From Rubripirellula reticaptiva (GTDB lineage Bacteria > Planctomycetota > Planctomycetia > Pirellulales > Pirellulaceae): DNA of 64,000 nucleotides. A program made the translations under genes and the position numbers. Under the pieces are notes generated by a model. It was not told the DNA's origin, did no database searches, and was given only the letters and a program-made list of their open reading frames with translations. This document shows, one piece after another, positions 63,647 to 64,000 of the stretch (its first letter is position 1; every line of letters begins with the position of its first letter). The DNA is taken from positions 868,001 to 932,000 of the forward strand of contig NZ_SJPX01000002.1 in assembly GCF_007860175.1 (NCBI RefSeq). Direction: 5' to 3'.

Positions 63647-64000
63647 TCAGTGGTTGAACAAGAACGCGGGACTATTGATCAGCGCCCACGTCAAATCTTC
63701 GGCGGCGGTTAAACGAAGGTTATCAAGCTGCTTAGCACTCTCGGCCGCATCCAAACGCAACTGGACAAGCGATGCAATGTCGGCCGTTGGCTTGGTTAGC
63801 TGAGCTTGGCGATCCTGCAGTAAAACAAGTTGTTTGTCAGGTGGAACCATGGCTTTCGCTGCCGCCAACGCATCTGCAAGTTTCTGAATTCCGGCGTCTG
63901 TCTTGGTCACATAGTTGGACAACAATGCTTGTGATTTGTCACTACGTTGGTCGGCTGGCGTTGCTAAGATCGCGGCAAACGATTCCGGTTGACCGAGCGG
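63647..64000 (-). CDS. C-terminal end of a DUF1549/DUF1553-type protein (cut by window edge)
   Basis: 117 residues visible; the frame is open to the right edge. The C-terminal stretch EDLTWALINSPAFLFNH is the DUF1553 (PSD1) hallmark, and the upstream part has helices (QRSDKSQALLSNYVTK). In planctomycetes these large proteins carry a haem-binding PSCyt domain and precede DUF1501 genes; the 69-base gap here fits one operon. The rest, including any cytochrome domain, lies outside the window. Confidence 0.88.
   Translation of the reverse strand, partial: PLGQPESFAAILATPADQRSDKSQALLSNYVTKTDAGIQKLADALAAAKAMVPPDKQLVLLQDRQAQLTKPTADIASLVQLRLDAAESAKQLDNLRLTAAEDLTWALINSPAFLFNH

Overview
The window looks like chromosomal DNA of a planctomycete of the Rhodopirellula/Pirellulaceae type. 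Evidence seen in the sequence: a DUF1501 protein with a twin-arginine leader beside the tail of a DUF1549/DUF1553-type protein (62105-64000), a surface protein whose N-terminus carries the planctomycete EQLESR-type motif (1-1228), an exosortase plus EpsI set, few clear Shine-Dalgarno sites, frequent GTG/TTG starts and many 4-base gene overlaps. Species identity is inference.

Bases 1-34147 are one unidirectional (minus strand) polysaccharide cluster, read from right to left. It starts with an envelope/assembly core: exosortase, Wzc-like chain-length regulator fused to a tyrosine kinase, a 1667-residue membrane-anchored TPR protein, EpsI, an initiating sugar-phosphate transferase and a polysaccharide deacetylase. 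After a 345-base gap come the genes that build and decorate the polymer: flippase, hexapeptide acyltransferase, AAC(3)-fold acetyltransferase, methyltransferase, O-antigen-ligase/polymerase-like protein, four family 4/1 glycosyltransferases, an SGNH-carbamoyltransferase fusion, an MBOAT O-acyltransferase with its own SGNH-like partner, two family 2 membrane glycosyltransferases and two parallel beta-helix proteins. Together they predict a secreted heteropolysaccharide that is O-acylated, carbamoylated, methylated and N-acetylated, made by a Wzx/Wzy-type route coupled to an exosortase.

Bases 34148-37908 hold a small accessory patch: a membrane protein with two FHA-like regions, a small membrane protein and a FeeM-type N-acyl amino acid synthase. 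Bases 37909-53350 are mixed physiology: a LolCDE-type permease/ATPase pair, a DEAD-box RNA helicase, a ribose-type sugar ABC transporter (three genes), a soluble histidine kinase with an unrecognised C-terminal half, an NTP/NDP-exchange-like carrier, a GntR(YtrA)-ATPase-permease operon with a clear promoter/operator, a small secreted protein and dapA.

Bases 53655-56727 are the translation/replication operon rplY(ctc)-pth-rpsF-ssb-rplI, lacking rpsR, ended by a strong terminator. Then come tRNA-Leu(UAG), pyruvate phosphate dikinase, a short TPR protein, a fatty-acid desaturase, and the DUF1501/DUF1553 pair that runs off the right edge. No CRISPR array, insertion sequence, rRNA or prophage was seen.
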